In this document: positions 62,965 to 64,000 of the stretch, in pieces | Position numbering within the stretch: position 1 is the stretch's first letter | How the letters are laid out: every line of letters starts with the position of its first letter | NCBI GenBank assembly: GCA_964534845.1 | Contig: CAZHPV010000003.1 | Span: forward strand, 32,307 to 96,306 | Source: CALCKU01 sp964534845 | Lineage (GTDB): Bacteria > Pseudomonadota > Alphaproteobacteria > Caulobacterales > Maricaulaceae | Reading direction: 5' to 3' | DNA: 64,000 nt | Translations under genes and position numbers: made by a program | The notes under the pieces: model-generated | What the model saw: the letters and a program-made list of their open reading frames with translations, nothing else | What the model was told of the DNA's origin: nothing | The model's database searches: none

Positions 62965-64000
62965 GAAATTGTGTCTCCGCTCAACTCACCCGTCAGTGAG
63001 TTCCGCCCCGCCCCTGTAATCAACACAGGCACAATTTGCCCGACCAGATCTTCTGGCCCGTCAAAATGTGTGCCTTGGAGATAGGGGCTGCGGCCGAAGA
63101 GCTGGCCGTCTTCGCGGCCGCCATTTTCAACCAGCACATCCAAAGTCTTGCCGATGAGGGATTTGTTAAAGGCCATTTGCTGGGTGTAGAGCAAATCTTG
63201 CAGGCGCTTAAGGCGCTCTGTTTTGACCTCCTCTGGCACTTGACGCGGCAGGCTCGCGCCGGGGGTGCCGGGGCGGATGGAATATTTAAATGAGAAAGAG
63301 CTGGCATAGCCAATCTCTTCGACGCATCTCATCGTCTGCTCAAAATCGGCCTCCGTCTCGCCGGGGAAGCCAACGATGAAATCGCCCGAAAGCGCAATGT
63401 CTGGCCGCGCGGCGCGAATTTTCGCAATCAACGTTTTATACTCATCATAAGTATGGCCACGGTTCATCGCGCGCAGCACATTATTACTGCCTGCCTGTAT
63501 CGGCAGGTGCAGATAGGGCATTAATTTAGCCTCAGCCCCTAATGTGGCAATCAAGCCGTCATCCATATCGCGCGGATGGGACGTGGTGAAACGCAGGCGG
63601 TCTATGCCGCCAATCAAGGCGACATGACGAATAAGCTCACCCAGCCCCCATTCGGAACCATCAGCGCCTTCTGCCTTATAAGCATCGACATTTTGCCCGA
63701 TAAGCGTAATTTCGCGCACGCCTTGGGCGGCAAGGCTGCGGGCCTCAGAAACGATTTGCGCCACAGGGCGCGAGACTTCTGCGCCGCGCGTATAGGGCAC
63801 AACGCAGAAGGTACAGAATTTATCACATCCCTCTTGTATGGTCAGGAAAGAGGAGAAACCTTTGGGCTTGCGGGTCTCGGGCAAGGCATCAAATTTTTCC
63901 AGCGTATCAAACTCTGTTTCCAGCACATCACCCGTGCCGCGGTGGACCTTGGCAATCATTTCGGGCAGCTTATGATAGGTTTGCGGGCCGAGCACCATAT
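62961..64000 (-). CDS. miaB: tRNA-2-methylthio-N6-isopentenyladenosine synthase MiaB, 5' part missing
   Basis: The last ~346 residues of a radical SAM methylthiotransferase that adds methylthio to i6A37 of tRNA. The radical SAM motif [16 protein letters not shown] (CxxxCxxC) lies in the visible part at about residue 53, with [16 protein letters not shown] later and a C-terminal TRAM domain. The N-terminal cluster cysteines would lie beyond position 64000. The stop overlaps the cupin start (ATGA). In relatives phoH follows miaB; here a cupin, ThDP enzyme and ALDH intervene. Confidence 0.95.
   Translation of the reverse strand, partial: MVLGPQTYHKLPEMIAKVHRGTGDVLETEFDTLEKFDALPETRKPKGFSSFLTIQEGCDKFCTFCVVPYTRGAEVSRPVAQIVSEARSLAAQGVREITLIGQNVDAYKAEGADGSEWGLGELIRHVALIGGIDRLRFTTSHPRDMDDGLIATLGAEAKLMPYLHLPIQAGSNNVLRAMNRGHTYDEYKTLIAKIRAARPDIALSGDFIVGFPGETEADFEQTMRCVEEIGYASSFSFKYSIRPGTPGASLPRQVPEEVKTERLKRLQDLLYTQQMAFNKSLIGKTLDVLVENGGREDGQLFGRSPYLQGTHFDGPEDLVGQIVPVLITGAGRNSLTGELSGDTIS

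Noticed and set aside
1..64000. tRNA, rRNA, IS elements, phage genes or defence systems
   Set aside because: No tRNA-like acceptor/T-loop sequences, transposases, integrases, terminal repeats or known defence genes were recognised anywhere in the window.

Overview
The window looks like a chromosome segment of a marine alphaproteobacterium related to Caulobacterales, Maricaulales or Hyphomonadales, probably one of the lower-GC Hyphomonadaceae or Robiginitomaculaceae-like lineages. The evidence is gene content (DUF2125, the TIGR02302/DUF4175 protein, a CC0125/CC1285-type lipoprotein, DUF1036, an alphaproteobacterial pyrimidine 5'-nucleotidase), alphaproteobacterial gene order (rpmH-rnpA-yidC-engB-argB; rimP-nusA-ylxR-infB-rbfA; miaB...phoH-ybeY-corC-lnt) and promoters resembling the Caulobacter housekeeping pattern (TTGAC, then GCTATA). 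No phage, IS element, CRISPR array, tRNA or rRNA was found. Genes are dense, and many start and stop codons overlap.

Layout. 1-3730 (minus): start of a probable sensor kinase, then a MerA-like flavoprotein, a VTT/TVP38 membrane protein and a DUF547 protein. 3731-4203: the only gene-free stretch over 300 bases. 4204-13869 (plus): ribosome, membrane and arginine genes (rpmH, rnpA, yidC, engB, argB), a DUF1036 protein, a HAD nucleotidase, a threonine aldolase, then def-fmt-GNAT-truA. 13866-18702: small membrane proteins, dapE-dapD, a cold-shock protein and gloB. 18744-21215 (plus): methyltransferase, chorismate mutase and tyrA. 21226-24747 (minus): DUF2125, YdcF and ftsX-ftsE. 24794-29973: zinc-ribbon protein, TIGR02302 protein, lysA and a 49-residue lptM lipoprotein. 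30106-36035: orphan secreted protein, DUF1289, argH/tlpA head to head, a tag-like glycosylase, an SDR, a candidate structured RNA and an EamA transporter. 36103-44427: ffh-rpsP, small enzymes, a sirtuin and truB-rpsO-pnp. 44551-47479: four genes of unknown role separating truB from rbfA. 47576-53718 (minus): the nusA-infB operon with a promoter and terminator-like attenuator in its leader. 53942-64000 (minus): trmB, XRE regulator, lnt, corC, ybeY, phoH, then aldehyde dehydrogenase, an AlsS-like ThDP enzyme, a cupin and the 5'-truncated miaB.

How the genes work together. Most of the window is housekeeping: translation and RNA maturation (rpmH, rnpA, def, fmt, truA, truB, rbfA, infB, nusA, rimP, rpsO, pnp, rpsP, trmB, ybeY, miaB), membrane protein and envelope biogenesis (yidC, ffh, ftsEX, lnt, lptM), the diaminopimelate-lysine route (dapD, dapE, lysA), arginine (argB, argH) and tyrosine (chorismate mutase, tyrA). 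The least explained parts are RNA-level and positional: the attenuator-like nusA leader, the three-hairpin element with repeated C-rich motifs before the EamA gene, the long ffh leader, the rbfA-truB island and the miaB-linked cupin/ThDP enzyme/aldehyde dehydrogenase run. I did not see a clearly new defence or mobile system.
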